Shown one piece after another: positions 52,420 through 62,208 of a DNA stretch of 64,000 nucleotides. The position numbers and the translations under genes are program-made. How positions within the stretch are numbered: the first letter of the stretch is position 1; each line of letters begins with the position of its first letter. The notes below the pieces were generated by a model that worked only from the letters and a program-made list of their open reading frames with translations, searched no databases and was not told the DNA's origin. Source of the stretch: UBA668 sp963720695 (GTDB taxonomy: Bacteria > Actinomycetota > Acidimicrobiia > Acidimicrobiales > Ilumatobacteraceae); assembly GCA_963720695.1 (NCBI GenBank), contig CAVRGG010000001.1, positions 682,001 through 746,000 on the forward strand, given 5' to 3'.

Positions 52420-52977
52420 TCAGACGGCGCGGCCGCTGAAGGCTGCGAGCTGCTGCAGCGGGCTGGCGTCGGTCGGTGGGTCGATCTCGTTCTTGAAGGT
52501 CTCGCCGTCGCGCATCTCTGCCGCGATGGCGTGCCGGGCGAAGGCATGGACCTCTCCCACGAGGGACTCGGGGATCTCGTAGCTCAGACCGGTGGCCGTC
52601 GCGAGGTCCCAGCCGTGGACGAGACCGTCGAAGGCCACGAAGCGAGCGAACGTGTCCCCTGACAACGGTCCCATCGGCGTGGGAATCGTGCGTTCCATCG
52701 CCCCGGGCGACTTCACCGCGTCGAGCAGCCCCACCATGCTCGCCCGGAACTCGGAGGCGGGCACCCAGCCGTAGACGAACGGTGGCTCGATCGCCGTCGG
52801 CTCCTCGCCCCTGAAGAGGCCGGCGAACGTACTGCCCAGCACGATCATGTGGTTGAGCACGTCATGTACTGCGAACTTGTCGCACGGTGTGGGATCGCCG
52901 AGCTTCGAGAACGGGATCCGATCCACCACGTCACACACCGCGGGAACGATGACCGACAACTGTTCGATGGGCTCCAT
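52420..52977 (-). CDS. TIGR03086-type (DinB/maleylpyruvate isomerase-like) metal-binding protein
   Basis: The 185-residue helical-bundle protein shows DPTPCDKFAVHDVLNHMI and DGLVHGWDLATATGL, the two His-bearing segments of the TIGR03086/mycothiol-dependent isomerase group. These proteins bind a metal and may use mycothiol, fitting an organism with an mshD-like gene. The ATG at 52977 follows GAGAGAGG. It diverges from the TPR regulator at 53064, which may control it. Confidence 0.83.
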   Translation of the reverse strand: MEPIEQLSVIVPAVCDVVDRIPFSKLGDPTPCDKFAVHDVLNHMIVLGSTFAGLFRGEEPTAIEPPFVYGWVPASEFRASMVGLLDAVKSPGAMERTIPTPMGPLSGDTFARFVAFDGLVHGWDLATATGLSYEIPESLVGEVHAFARHAIAAEMRDGETFKNEIDPPTDASPLQQLAAFSGRAV

Positions 52978-53063
52978 GGCTGCCTCTCTCTGCTGAGTGA
53001 GCCGGCCAGGCGTCTCCCGGCACGACAATCCTTGGGCGTGACAACCGATGTCACAATGGGACA

Positions 53064-55151
53064 ATGGGATCCTCCGAAAGCGACGACGTGCTGTTCGAGA
53101 AGATCCACGCGGCGATGGCGCGTGCCGAATGGCCGACGGCGCTCTCGCTGCTGGACCAACTCGGCGAGGGTGCCGCGTCCGCCGCAGCGCTCGAACTGCG
53201 GGCTCAGGCCGCATATGGCAACGGCGACATCGACGGTGCGCTCACCGCGTGGTCCGATCTCCACGACCTGTTGGTGAGCGACGGTGAACCGGTCGGGGCG
53301 GCCCGCGCTGCGGCCATGGCCGCCATGTTCCTCCTCATCGACAGCGGGATGATGGCACCGGTCCGCGGCTGGATTCGTCGGGCGGAGCGACTGCTCGACG
53401 GGCAGGGTGAGGCACCGCCGCTGGCCCTCATCCCCACCGTGCTGGCATACGAACGATTCATGAGCGGCGACATCGAGGGAGCGGAACGGCATGCTCGCCG
53501 GGCCATCGATCTCGGGACGCGGCTGGAGGTGCCGGCGGCCGTGGTCATCGGTCGCACCGCGCTCGCCCGCACCAGCATCCTCCGCGGAGCCGTCGACGAA
53601 GGTCTCGCGCAGCTCGAGGAACTCGCCATCGTGCTCGCATCCGGCGAGGTGGACGCGCTCACCACCGGGATGATGATGTGCGAGCTCGTGTGCGCAGCTC
53701 AAGGGCTCGCCCTGCACGACCGGGCCAGCGAGTGGACCGCGCTGATGGATCACTGGCGTCACGGGGCCGCATTCGGCGGCATCCACGGCCGCTGCCGCGT
53801 GCACAAAGCGGAGTTGCTCAGGCTGACCGGACCGTGCGCCGCTGCAGAGGAGGAGGCACTCGGCGCCTGTGACGATCTGCGACCGTGGCTGCGCCGTGAG
53901 TTCGGGTGGCCACTCGCCGAACTCGGCAACATCCGGCTGCGCAAGGGGGACTTCGAGGGTGCGGAGGAGGCCTTCCTCGCGGCGCATCAGCACGCCTGGT
54001 CGCCCCAGCCCGGGCTGGCGCTGCTGCGCCTCGCCCAGGGCAATCTCGACGCAGCTCGGTGGGAGATCGCCGACGCCATCGAGCATCCCATCGACATGCC
54101 GTCCAAGGAGCGTCCCCCGATGGGCGAGCTCCGATTGGCGCCGTTGCTCGACGCGCAGTCGGAGATCGCGTTCGCGGCGTCGGACCGACCGACCGTCGAC
54201 GCTGCAGCGAGTGGACTGCGCGAGATCGCGGACCGCTACCAGAGCCGTGCGCTCGGCGCCAGCGCCGCCCTCGCCGAGGCCCGATCAGCCCTCCTCGCCG
54301 GGAACACGAGCTCGGCCATCACGGATTGCACGACCGCGATCGTCGTGTGGGCCGACATCGGCGCGCCGTACGAGATGGCGATGGCTCGACTCGTCCTGGC
54401 CGACGCCTATGAACGGGCGGGGAACACCGATCGGGCGAGAACCGAACGGACGGCGGCGGCCTCCGCGTTCCGCTCCTATGGCGCCCGTCGGATGGGGGAC
54501 GTCGCTGATGTGCTGGCGGCCGAACCCGTCGCTGCGACGCCGGATGCGGCGCTCATGACGCCCGACCACGCGGGGACCTTCCGCCGCGATGGCGACCTTC
54601 GACATGTGGCGTTCGGGACGTCCAGCGGTGTCGTCCGCGATCTGAAGGGTTACCGGTATGTCGAGCGATTGCTCGCCGATCCGGGCCGCGAGTTCCATGT
54701 CCTCGATCTCGTCGCCGTCGAACAGGGCACGCTGCCCACCCGGTCGGTGGCGGTCGGGCCGGTGGAGGTCGAGGGACTCGCCGGCGGCGGTCTCGAACTC
54801 CTCGATGCTGCGGCGAAGGCCGCGTATCGGCGCCGCCTGGCAGAGGTCGACGACGACATCGACGACGCGGCGAGGATGAACGACCCGGTTCGACAGGCGT
54901 TGGCCGAGAGCGAGCGCGCCTTTCTGCTGTCCGAACTCGCCAGCGCAGTGGGGCTGGGTGGACGCATGCGGTCGGTGGGGAGCGATTCCGAGCGCGCCCG
55001 GACCGCCGTCACGCGATCCATCCGGTACTCGCTGGATCAACTGGCGCAGTCGCATCCCGCGCTGACCGCACAGCTCAAGCACGGTGTGCAGACCGGCACC
55101 TACTGCCGCTACGTGCCCGATCCGCGCAGCCCGATCACCTGGTCGACCTGA
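53064..55151 (+). CDS. TPR-repeat regulator-like protein with actinobacterial C-terminal domain
   Basis: The 695-residue protein starts with repeated TPR-like helices (about residues 15-480: ERHARRAIDLG, AEEAFLAAHQHAW and similar). The C-terminal part reads FRRDGDLRHVAFGTSSGVVRD, KGYRYVERLLADPGREFHVLDLV, then ARTAVTRSIRYSLDQL and TGTYCRYVPDPRSPITW. This C-terminal block is often found attached to LuxR- or STAND-type regulators in actinobacteria; here no ATPase or LuxR HTH is present. Its divergent position suggests control of the cupin/TIGR03086 operon. That is inference. Confidence 0.75.
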   Translation: MGSSESDDVLFEKIHAAMARAEWPTALSLLDQLGEGAASAAALELRAQAAYGNGDIDGALTAWSDLHDLLVSDGEPVGAARAAAMAAMFLLIDSGMMAPVRGWIRRAERLLDGQGEAPPLALIPTVLAYERFMSGDIEGAERHARRAIDLGTRLEVPAAVVIGRTALARTSILRGAVDEGLAQLEELAIVLASGEVDALTTGMMMCELVCAAQGLALHDRASEWTALMDHWRHGAAFGGIHGRCRVHKAELLRLTGPCAAAEEEALGACDDLRPWLRREFGWPLAELGNIRLRKGDFEGAEEAFLAAHQHAWSPQPGLALLRLAQGNLDAARWEIADAIEHPIDMPSKERPPMGELRLAPLLDAQSEIAFAASDRPTVDAAASGLREIADRYQSRALGASAALAEARSALLAGNTSSAITDCTTAIVVWADIGAPYEMAMARLVLADAYERAGNTDRARTERTAAASAFRSYGARRMGDVADVLAAEPVAATPDAALMTPDHAGTFRRDGDLRHVAFGTSSGVVRDLKGYRYVERLLADPGREFHVLDLVAVEQGTLPTRSVAVGPVEVEGLAGGGLELLDAAAKAAYRRRLAEVDDDIDDAARMNDPVRQALAESERAFLLSELASAVGLGGRMRSVGSDSERARTAVTRSIRYSLDQLAQSHPALTAQLKHGVQTGTYCRYVPDPRSPITWST

Positions 55152-55268
55152 AGACCCGCGATGGTTCGCAGGGGCCGGGGGCCTCCTCGCGACGACGACC
55201 GTCGACCGTACGATCCGCCGAAACTTCTGGCAGGATGACTGACAACGACGAGTGAAGGATCGCACGCC

Positions 55269-56520
55269 ATGAGCGACACCACGACCAGCGACTCCAAGGA
55301 CCTGCCCGACATCGCGCCGGTCACCGATTGGGCGACGGACTACGACATCTTCGATCCGCAGTATGTGACCGACCCGTACGGCATCTGGGACGAACTGCGC
55401 CAGACCTGCCCGATGGCCCACACCGACCGGTGGGGCGGCTCGTGGTTGCCCACCCGCTACGCCGACGTCAACGAGATCGCCCACGACATCGAGAAGTTCC
55501 CGTCGGGCAACGGGATCAGCGTGGTCCCGCTCGTCGACATGGCCCAGGGCGCCCCCGTCCCGTCGCCGTTGCTCACCGCAGGTGTGCCGCCGATCAGTTC
55601 CGACCCGCCCTTGCACACCTGGACCCGGCGCCTCGTGCTGCCGACGATGAGTCCGGCACGCGTCGCCGAGTACGAGATCTTCACCCGAGCGCTGTGTCGC
55701 CGCCTCGTCGACGACGTCGTCGCGCAGGGCGAAGGCGACGCTGCCGCCGAATACGCCCAGCAGATCCCCGTGCGGGTCATCGGCCACATCCTGGGGGTCC
55801 CCGAGGACATGTCGGCGACCTTCACCGAGTGGGTGCGCGACGTGCTCGAGTTCGCCCACGACCCCGAGCGTCGCCGGCGCGGCGTCACCGGCATCATCAC
55901 CTACCTGCAGGGCGCGATCGCCGAGCGGCAAGCGGAGCCGAAGGACGACTTCATCACCGAACTCCTCCAGTCCGAGCACGACGGCGAGCCGATCGGCATT
56001 CCCGTCGTGATGGGGATGTGCGCGCTCCTGCTGATCGCCGGCATCGACACCACCTGGTCATCGATCGGATCGACGATGTGGCACCTCGCCACCCATCCCG
56101 ACGATCGTCGCCGCCTCGTCGCCGAGCCCGAGCTGATGCCCACGGCGATCGAGGAGTTCCTGCGCGCGTACTCGCCGGTCACGATGGCTCGCCGTGCTGA
56201 TCGAGGACATCGAGTACAAGGGATGCCCGATCAAGGCCGGCGAGCGGGTGCTGATGAACTTCCCGGCGGCGAACCGCGATCCGGAGGTGTTCACCGAGCC
56301 GGACCGGGTGATCCTCGACCGCCAGCAGAACCGGCACCTCGCATTCGGGGCGGGCATTCACCGCTGCGCCGGCTCGAACCTCGCTCGCATGGAGCTGCGA
56401 GTCGCCGTCGAGGAGTGGCTCGCCCGGGTGCCCGAGTTCGAGGTCATCGACCCCGACACGGTCACGTGGGCCGGAGGTCAGGTGCGCGGCCCCAGGTCCG
56501 TTCGGGTGCGCGTGCTCTAA
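55269..56520 (+). pseudogene. Cytochrome P450, interrupted by a +1 shift
   Basis: From ATG 55269: PISSDPPLHTWTRRLVLP (C-helix), LLIAGIDTTWSS (I-helix with the acid/alcohol pair), EEFLRAYSPVTMAR (ExxR). At about 56185-56196, after MAR, the sense moves one base forward to VLIEDIEYKGCPIKAGERV and then FPAANRDPEVF and the haem loop FGAGIHRCAGSNLAR with the axial Cys. Joined length is about 416 residues, normal for bacterial P450s. All functional motifs survive, so a sequencing insertion is likely. No ferredoxin gene is adjacent. Confidence 0.87.
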
Positions 56521-56630
56521 GCGAGTGTGTCCCTGGTGGGCGCCGATGGATGAGCGTCGTTGCGGTGGAATCGCCTGACCGCGAGTGGCCCACACGACCC
56601 CATCCTCTGACGGTGTGACGGGCGGCAGTT

Positions 56631-57188
56631 CTACAGCGATGTTCTGCCGGCGAGCATCCGCTGAACTTCGTCGGAGCATGAGTAGACCTGGTTGTGCCGA
56701 CCTGTGTGGGTGCAGCTGCCTCTCGGGTACTTGGTGGAGGCGTGAACCTCCTGGAACCTGGCGACGACCCAAGCGACGACGGTCCTGTGCGACGCGAAAT
56801 CCCAACAACAACCGTGGTGTTCAGGCGTCATCACGTTCTCTCTCAACGTGGTGACTCTCCACAGTCCATCCCAGAATGCGGCGGCGACATGTGTGCTGGC
56901 GAGGGAGTACCGCCCCAGCCCGGGGAAGGTGGTGGACTTGCTGAGGTCATAGGGCACGTGTCCGACGCAGGTCCACGTGTACTGCCGGCCGTAGGGCGAC
57001 TGGTCGTGCGACACGATCACCTCAGTGGGTGCCTCGCATGTCCGTCGAAACACGAAGTGGCCTTTGGTCGCTTCACATTCACCCTCGCCGGGCAGCTTCC
57101 AATGCACTCTCCGTTCCTCGAAGAGGCCGGGCCATGGATCAATCCCGCGCTTGCCGTCATATGGCCCCTCCCACGCGTGCATCACCAT
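56631..57188 (-). CDS. Protein of unknown function, Cys/His/Trp-rich
   Basis: The 185-residue frame reads MVMHAWEGPYDGKRGIDPWPG, then VHWKLPGEGECEATKGHFVF, YTWTCVGHVPYDLS and HHGCCWDFASHRTVVAW. It has no signal peptide or known motif; the many Cys and His could bind metal. Composition is lower in G+C than the surrounding genes, suggesting transfer. The frame is long and has an amino-acid mix unlike a shadow, but no clear ribosome site was found. Confidence 0.5.
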   Translation of the reverse strand: MVMHAWEGPYDGKRGIDPWPGLFEERRVHWKLPGEGECEATKGHFVFRRTCEAPTEVIVSHDQSPYGRQYTWTCVGHVPYDLSKSTTFPGLGRYSLASTHVAAAFWDGLWRVTTLRENVMTPEHHGCCWDFASHRTVVAWVVARFQEVHASTKYPRGSCTHTGRHNQVYSCSDEVQRMLAGRTSL

Positions 57189-57324
57189 GGCGCAAAGCTA
57201 CCCGGCCGTGAAGTGGAGGGTCATGCCGAGCATCGCCCGCGCAAGGAGGGCACGTGCAGCCCGATGCCGCTCTTCGGCTGCGAGACATGCCCCCGAAATG
57301 GGATGAACGCTCTAAGCTCGGCTG

Positions 57325-57808
57325 ATGGCGGATCTGCTCGAACTGTCAGCGCACCTTCCCGAGATCGAACTCGCCGAGGGCGACGCCGTTGTCCACGAAG
57401 GTGGTCCCAGCGGCGGATCCTGGGTGCTCGTCTCGGGCGCGCTGCGTGTGCTCAAGGGCGAGGTCGAGGTGGCGACCATCAACCGCCCCGGCGCACTCGT
57501 CGGGGAGATCTCGGTGCTGCTGGGCACGCCGCACTCGGCGACCGTCGAGGCCACCGAGCCCAGCCGCCTGCGCTCTCGCCGACGACGGGCTGGGGTTCCT
57601 CACCAGTGATCCGGCGATCCTCACCCTCGTCGCAGCCGGACTCGCCGAGCGCCTCGCGTTCGTCACCACGTACCTCGCCGATCTGAAGCACCAGTACGGC
57701 GACAGCCCTGGCCTGGCGATGGTGTCCGACGTGCTCGGCCAACTCGCGCAGCGGCAGGGACCACCAGCGCGGCCAGGGTCGGCGCGCGATCCTGATCCCG
57801 AGTACTGA
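57325..57808 (+). pseudogene. Cyclic-nucleotide-binding-domain protein, +1 shift, no HTH
   Basis: The N-terminal part (ATG 57325) is a CRP-type beta-roll: LAEGDAVVHEGGPSGGSWVLVSG and GALVGEISVLLGTPHSATV (phosphate-binding cassette region). At about 57570-57577, after PSRLR, the sense moves one base forward to LADDGLGFLTSDPAI and the dimer helix LAERLAFVTTYLADLKHQYG. Joined, it has about 160 residues and lacks the usual C-terminal winged helix, so it would be a sensor domain only. It is convergent with the metallophosphoesterase gene. Confidence 0.75.
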
Positions 57809-57824
57809 GCGGGATCGTTCGTGC

Positions 57825-58575
57825 TCAGAACAGCGTGCGCGGCGGGCGTGACCGTGGCGTCGAGACCGATCTCCTCGATGCCCATCAACGACAGCCAGGT
57901 GGCGCGGCCCTCGGCGAAGTCGATCTCGACCCTGGTCGGGATCGGTCCGGTCTGGCGGCCGGCGTTGAAGACCCAGGTGTCGCCGATGCGGTCGGCCCAT
58001 GCGCCGTCCGGTTTGAACGGGGGTTCGTGCACGTGGCCGGCCAGCACGACGTCGGGCGAGAACTCGTCGATCCAACCGACGAGATCGGCATCGCCGTAGT
58101 GGCGGCGCCCGGTCCAGCAGGTCGGCGAGTCCATCGGGGGCCAGTGATACACCCAGATCCACCTCGCCGGTCGCCGAGCCGCGTCGGCGGCCAGCAGCGC
58201 GGCCGTGTCGGTACGACCCTCGGGTCCGTCCCACCACGGGCAGATGGTGACGAGCGTGTCGCCGATGAGCAGCGAGTCGCCGTCGGTCGGAACGCCCGCT
58301 GCTCTGGCGTCCTCCAGCCACAGGGCGGACTGCTCGCCGCGAGCGTCCGGACCGGTGAGGTCGTGGTTCCCCGAACTGACGGCCACGTGCGTGAGGTCGT
58401 GCAGCATCGACAGGTAGCGCAGGACCACGACGCTCTGTGCCTCGAGCGGCACGGCGGACGCCAGGTCGAGGTGATCGCCGGCGAGCACCACCAGGTCGAA
58501 CTCGGGCGCCACGGCAACCACCCAATCGAGCTGGGGGAGCGAGTAGTGCAGATCGGCTGCGAGCAGGACGCGCAC
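57825..58575 (-). pseudogene. Metallophosphoesterase, +1 shift near the C-terminus
   Basis: From ATG 58575: LLAADLHYSLPQLDW, VVLAGDHLDLAS, SSGNHDLTG, VYHWPP and LAGHVHEPPF are the five metal-binding blocks of calcineurin-like phosphoesterases. In the given frame the protein would run on antisense through the whole CRP-like gene. Moving one base forward near 57835-57845 ends it at TGA 57825-57827 with a tail ending RTLF, typical for the family. Corrected length is about 249 residues. The catalytic part is unaffected. Confidence 0.82.
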
Positions 58576-58585
58576 GGCGAGGCGA

Positions 58586-59449
58586 TCAGGCGATGCGCTC
58601 GAGGAACCCGGACGGGAAGAACGTGGCGCCGAACTTCTCCCGCTCGGCGTCGATGCGGAACTCGGGATGCGAAGGCAGGAACTCGTGGAGCGCCTCCATC
58701 GGCCCGGCGCCGTAGTTCGGCAGGATCGGGTTCCCGTTGACGACCGAATCCTCGACGACGAGGTAACAACCCTTCGTGACGAGTGGGGCGTACAGCTCGA
58801 GCTCGCCGGCCACGTGCGCCTCGGAGTGGTCGGAATCGAGGATGACCATCACCCGCTCCACGCCGGCGGCTCGAGCGCGGAGCTGTTCGGCGATCTCGGG
58901 AGCGGTCGAAGAACCGCTGAGATAGGTGATGCGCGGATGCGTGGGACGATCGGGCTGCGGCTCGACATCGACCGTGACGACCTCGCCCTCCCCGAAGAGG
59001 TCGAAGAGCGAGGCGAAGTACAGCGCCGACCCGCCGCGGAACGTGCCGCACTCGATGATCAACTGCGGCTTGGTCTCCCACAGGATCTCCTGGTAGATCC
59101 ACAGATCCGTGGGCATCTTGGCGAGGGGTGTCCCGAAGAAGTGGGTGTGCTGCCAGGTGCGAGTGCCGTGCTGGTGGAACCAGGAGGTGTAGTCGGCGAT
59201 GGTGGCGAGGTCGGCGGCCGCTTCGTACAGCAGCGGCGATGGCGCAGGCCGACTGGTGAGGAAGTCGGGGATGACCCGGCGCGCGGCCGAACCTCGTCGC
59301 AGGGACGACAGGCGCGTGGCGAGGCGATTCGTGCGAGACCGGTGGATCGCTCGCAGCAGGTCCTCGGCTTCGGTGCGGAGCCGGTGCTCGTGCTGCAGCG
59401 CGGAGAGCAGCGCCTTGGGATAGTCATCGTGGGGCGACGAGTGCGGCAT
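58586..59449 (-). CDS. CmcI-like class I SAM-dependent methyltransferase (cephalosporin hydroxylase family)
   Basis: The 287-residue protein has the SAM-binding loop IIECGTFRGGSALYFASL, then VVTVDVEPQPDRP, VMVILDSDHSEAHVAGEL and YLVVEDSVVNGNP, the hallmark order of the CmcI/rhamnosyl O-methyltransferase family, and a helical N-terminus. The acceptor may be a sugar or polyketide; not decidable. ATG 59449 was chosen; the much longer open frame upstream is due to the frameshifted hydrolase gene. It is 10 bases from the metallophosphoesterase start. Confidence 0.85.
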   Translation of the reverse strand: MPHSSPHDDYPKALLSALQHEHRLRTEAEDLLRAIHRSRTNRLATRLSSLRRGSAARRVIPDFLTSRPAPSPLLYEAAADLATIADYTSWFHQHGTRTWQHTHFFGTPLAKMPTDLWIYQEILWETKPQLIIECGTFRGGSALYFASLFDLFGEGEVVTVDVEPQPDRPTHPRITYLSGSSTAPEIAEQLRARAAGVERVMVILDSDHSEAHVAGELELYAPLVTKGCYLVVEDSVVNGNPILPNYGAGPMEALHEFLPSHPEFRIDAEREKFGATFFPSGFLERIA

Positions 59450-59496
59450 CGGACGAGCATAGAACGACGCCGTGTCGTTCCCCCAGCGTCCGGACG

Positions 59497-60778
59497 TCAA
59501 TCGCGGGGCCAGGTGCTCGCCACCGCGAGGAGTTCGTCGCGGAGGTCGGGGTGTCCGATCGCAGCCAGCGCCAACGCCCGTTCGCGGATCGTGCGGCCCA
59601 TCAACTCGGCGATGCCGAACTCGGTGATGACGACATCGACCTGGTGGCGCGGTGTGCTCACCACCGACCCCGACGGCAGCGTGGGAAGGATCCGCGACAC
59701 CAACTGGCCGTTGATGATCGCCGACGAAGGCAGGCAGATCAGGCTTCTTCCGTCGGCCGACAGCCCCGGTCCGCTGACGAAGTCCTCGTGACCGCCGACC
59801 CCGGAGAACTGCATGCCACCGATGGTGTCGGCGATCACTTGTCCGGCGAGGTCCACGGCCAAGCGCGCCGTTGATGGTGACCATCTGGCGGTTCTGTGCG
59901 ATGACGTCGGGCGAGTTCACCACGCGGACCGGCAAGAACCGGACGGAGTCGTTCTCGTCCAGCCACTCGTAGAGCTCGGGGACACCGGCCGCGAACGTGG
60001 TGATCGAGTACCCGTCGAAACGACCCTGTTTGCGGTTCGTGACCTTGCCGGCCCGGTGCAGATGCATGAGGCCCGTCGTGAACATCTCCGAATGGATCCC
60101 GAAGTCGCCCAACGGCCCCTCGGCCAGCAGCTTGGCGACCTGGCTCGGGATGCCGCCGATACCGGTCTGCAAGGTGCATCCGTCGGCGAGGAATCGCAGC
60201 GCGTGCTCGGCGATGGCCCGCTCCGCATCCGAGGGCGGTGCATCGGGGAGGTTCAGCGGCATGCGGTCGCTCTCCACCATGATGTCGATCTCGTCGACGT
60301 GCAACCGGTGGGTGAACTCCTCGCCGAGACCGAAGGTCCGAGGGAAGTGGGGACTGCACTCCACGATCAGCACCCGCCCCGGGTCCGACCCTGCCGCATG
60401 CAGCTCGTCGACGGTGGCTCCTGCGTGCACGCTGAGGCTGACCCAGCCGTCCACCGGCATCGCCGCCGCCGTCGCCATCACCCGTGGGGCGAGGTGGTGG
60501 AGCACCGGCTCGAAGCGGCGGAAGTCGGCGGGGACGAAATCGACCGATGCGCCGGTGTCGCGCAGGAAGCGCTCTGCGGGGCCGAAGAATCCGCTGCGAT
60601 AGTGCACTCCGGCGCGGGTGAACACCGCATAGAGATCGGGCAACAACGCACCGAAGACCTCGAGATGCTCGAAGTCGTCGCGCTCGCCGAGTGCGTGAAG
60701 GAATCCACCGGGGACGCCGGGACCGAGCGGCACCGCGAGTGAATCGGTGGGTCGGATTGCCGCGACGGCGTCACTCAT
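59497..60778 (-). pseudogene. Acetyl-CoA hydrolase/transferase family protein, +1 shift
   Basis: The N-terminal part (ATG 60778; 60790 is possible) reads FVPADFRRFEPVLHHL, LQTGIGGIPSQVAKLLAEG, IHSEMFTTGLMHLHRAGKV and VNSPDVIAQNRQMVTINGAL. At about 59859-59863 the sense moves one base forward to AVDLAGQVIADTIGGMQFSGVGGHEDFV and on to HQVDVVITEFGIAEL and the end. This is the CoA-transferase pattern (4-hydroxybutyrate CoA-transferase/Ach1-like) with both Glu-bearing segments. Joined length is about 426 residues, normal. Substrate unknown. Confidence 0.85.
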
Positions 60779-60961
60779 CGGCCGGAACATGTCGTCACTG
60801 TGCGTCGTCGTCGTCGTGAGTGTCCAGTGCCGAACGACCCGTTCGTACGTTGACGTTGCGGGGATCGGGGCCTCGCCGTCGGACGCGCCTCAGGACCCAT
60901 CCGGTGAGGTAGCGTCTTGGCGGCGACCACCACAGAGGTGGCGCAGAAAGTGGAGAAGGCA

Positions 60962-61162
60962 ATGACCATCGGCACCGTGAAGTTCTTCAATGCTCAGAAG
61001 GGCTACGGCTTCATCTCTCGAGAAGGTGGTGCCGATGTGTTCGTGCACTTCTCGAACATCGACGGCAGCGGCTACCGGTCCCTCGAAGAGGGTCAGACCG
61101 TGGAGTTCGAGATCGGGCAGGGTCGCAAGGGCGACGAAGCCCTCAAGGTGCGAGTGGTCTGA
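60962..61162 (+). CDS. Cold-shock protein (CspA family)
   Basis: The 66-residue single-OB-fold nucleic-acid-binding protein has RNP1 KGYGFI (residues 13-18) and RNP2 VFVHFS (26-31), with GTVKFFN at the start. ATG 60962 follows GGAGAAGG; a longer frame adds 15 residues and is rejected. It is an RNA chaperone. A 5' leader of unknown length is likely but no conserved element was seen. Confidence 0.95.
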   Translation: MTIGTVKFFNAQKGYGFISREGGADVFVHFSNIDGSGYRSLEEGQTVEFEIGQGRKGDEALKVRVV

Positions 61163-61179
61163 TCCACTCCCGCGGTCGC

Positions 61180-62208
61180 TCAGGCACCGCGCCACAACTG
61201 CAACGGCGTTCGATCACGTGGGCCGGTGAAAGGGAGCGTCACGCGTGCTCCTTCGTCGCCGGCTGACGTGTACGCCGCCATCACCACCTGCAGGACGTCG
61301 CGTCCGAACGACGCGCTCATCATCGGCTCGCGCCCCGCATCGCGATCGTCGATGAGCGCCTGCAACTGCTGCACGTACCCGAGCTGTTCGAGGACGGGCA
61401 GCTGACCCGACGGGGTCGGCAACGCGACGGGCTCGCCGTTGAACTCGAGAGCCTGACCGGGCTGCAGATCGGCGCGCACGACGCCGTTCTCACCGGCGAG
61501 CTGAGCATCCCAGAGCGGTTCGGGACCGGCCTGCCAACTCGAGATCACGGTCGCCGTGAAACCGGAACGGAAGTGGAGCTGCACCTCTGCGTGCTCGTCG
61601 CTGCCGTGGCCGATCCCGCCGCGCAGCGTCGCCGAGACGCCCGTGACCGGACCCTCGCCGGCGGCGTTGGCGAGGATCATCGCGATGGCCAGCGGGTGCA
61701 CCCCGAGGTCGAACAGGGCACCGCCTCCCCACTCGTCGGAGGTGAACGCACCCCAGGTTGGCAGCGACTGCAACGACCGGACCTCGAGGTTCGTCGCCCG
61801 ACCGACCTTCGATGCCAGGGCGACCATCGACTGCACGACGGGCGCGTAGGCGAGGTTCTCCGCATAGAGCAGCCGGCCGCCGTGCGCGGCGGCTGCGGCG
61901 ACGATGCGATCGGCATCGGCCAGCGTCGTGCACAGCGGCTTCTCGAGCAGCACCGCCACACCCGCATCGAGCATGCGGATCGCGTCGTCGGCGTGGCACT
62001 GGGGAGGGGTCGAGACCGCGACCACGTCGGCGGTGCCCGGCAGTTCGTCGTAGGTGACCGCCGTGGCGCCCCAGGTGGAACCGACCTTGGCGGCGCGTTC
62101 CGTCGACCGGGAGGCCACAGCCGTGACCTCGAGGCCGAGGTGTCGCGCCGCCGCGGCGTGGGCCTGGGCGATCATTCCCGCGCCGAACAGCGCGACTCGG
62201 GCGCTCAT
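61180..62208 (-). CDS. Gfo/Idh/MocA family NAD(P)-dependent oxidoreductase
   Basis: The 342-residue protein has a Rossmann N-terminus (ALFGAGMIAQAHAAAA), the family motif LLEKPLCTT (catalytic Lys) and a C-terminal alpha/beta domain with WGGGALFDLGVHPLAIAM (the His of the active site). Typical substrates are sugars or inositols; not decidable. Its ATG overlaps the stop of the LLM-class gene (ATGA), so the two are coupled. Confidence 0.87.
   Translation of the reverse strand: MSARVALFGAGMIAQAHAAAARHLGLEVTAVASRSTERAAKVGSTWGATAVTYDELPGTADVVAVSTPPQCHADDAIRMLDAGVAVLLEKPLCTTLADADRIVAAAAAHGGRLLYAENLAYAPVVQSMVALASKVGRATNLEVRSLQSLPTWGAFTSDEWGGGALFDLGVHPLAIAMILANAAGEGPVTGVSATLRGGIGHGSDEHAEVQLHFRSGFTATVISSWQAGPEPLWDAQLAGENGVVRADLQPGQALEFNGEPVALPTPSGQLPVLEQLGYVQQLQALIDDRDAGREPMMSASFGRDVLQVVMAAYTSAGDEGARVTLPFTGPRDRTPLQLWRGA

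Noticed and set aside
58586..60790. 734-residue hydrolase-methyltransferase fusion
   Set aside because: The CoA-hydrolase sense leaves this frame near 59861 and ends at 59497. The methyltransferase has its own ATG at 59449.
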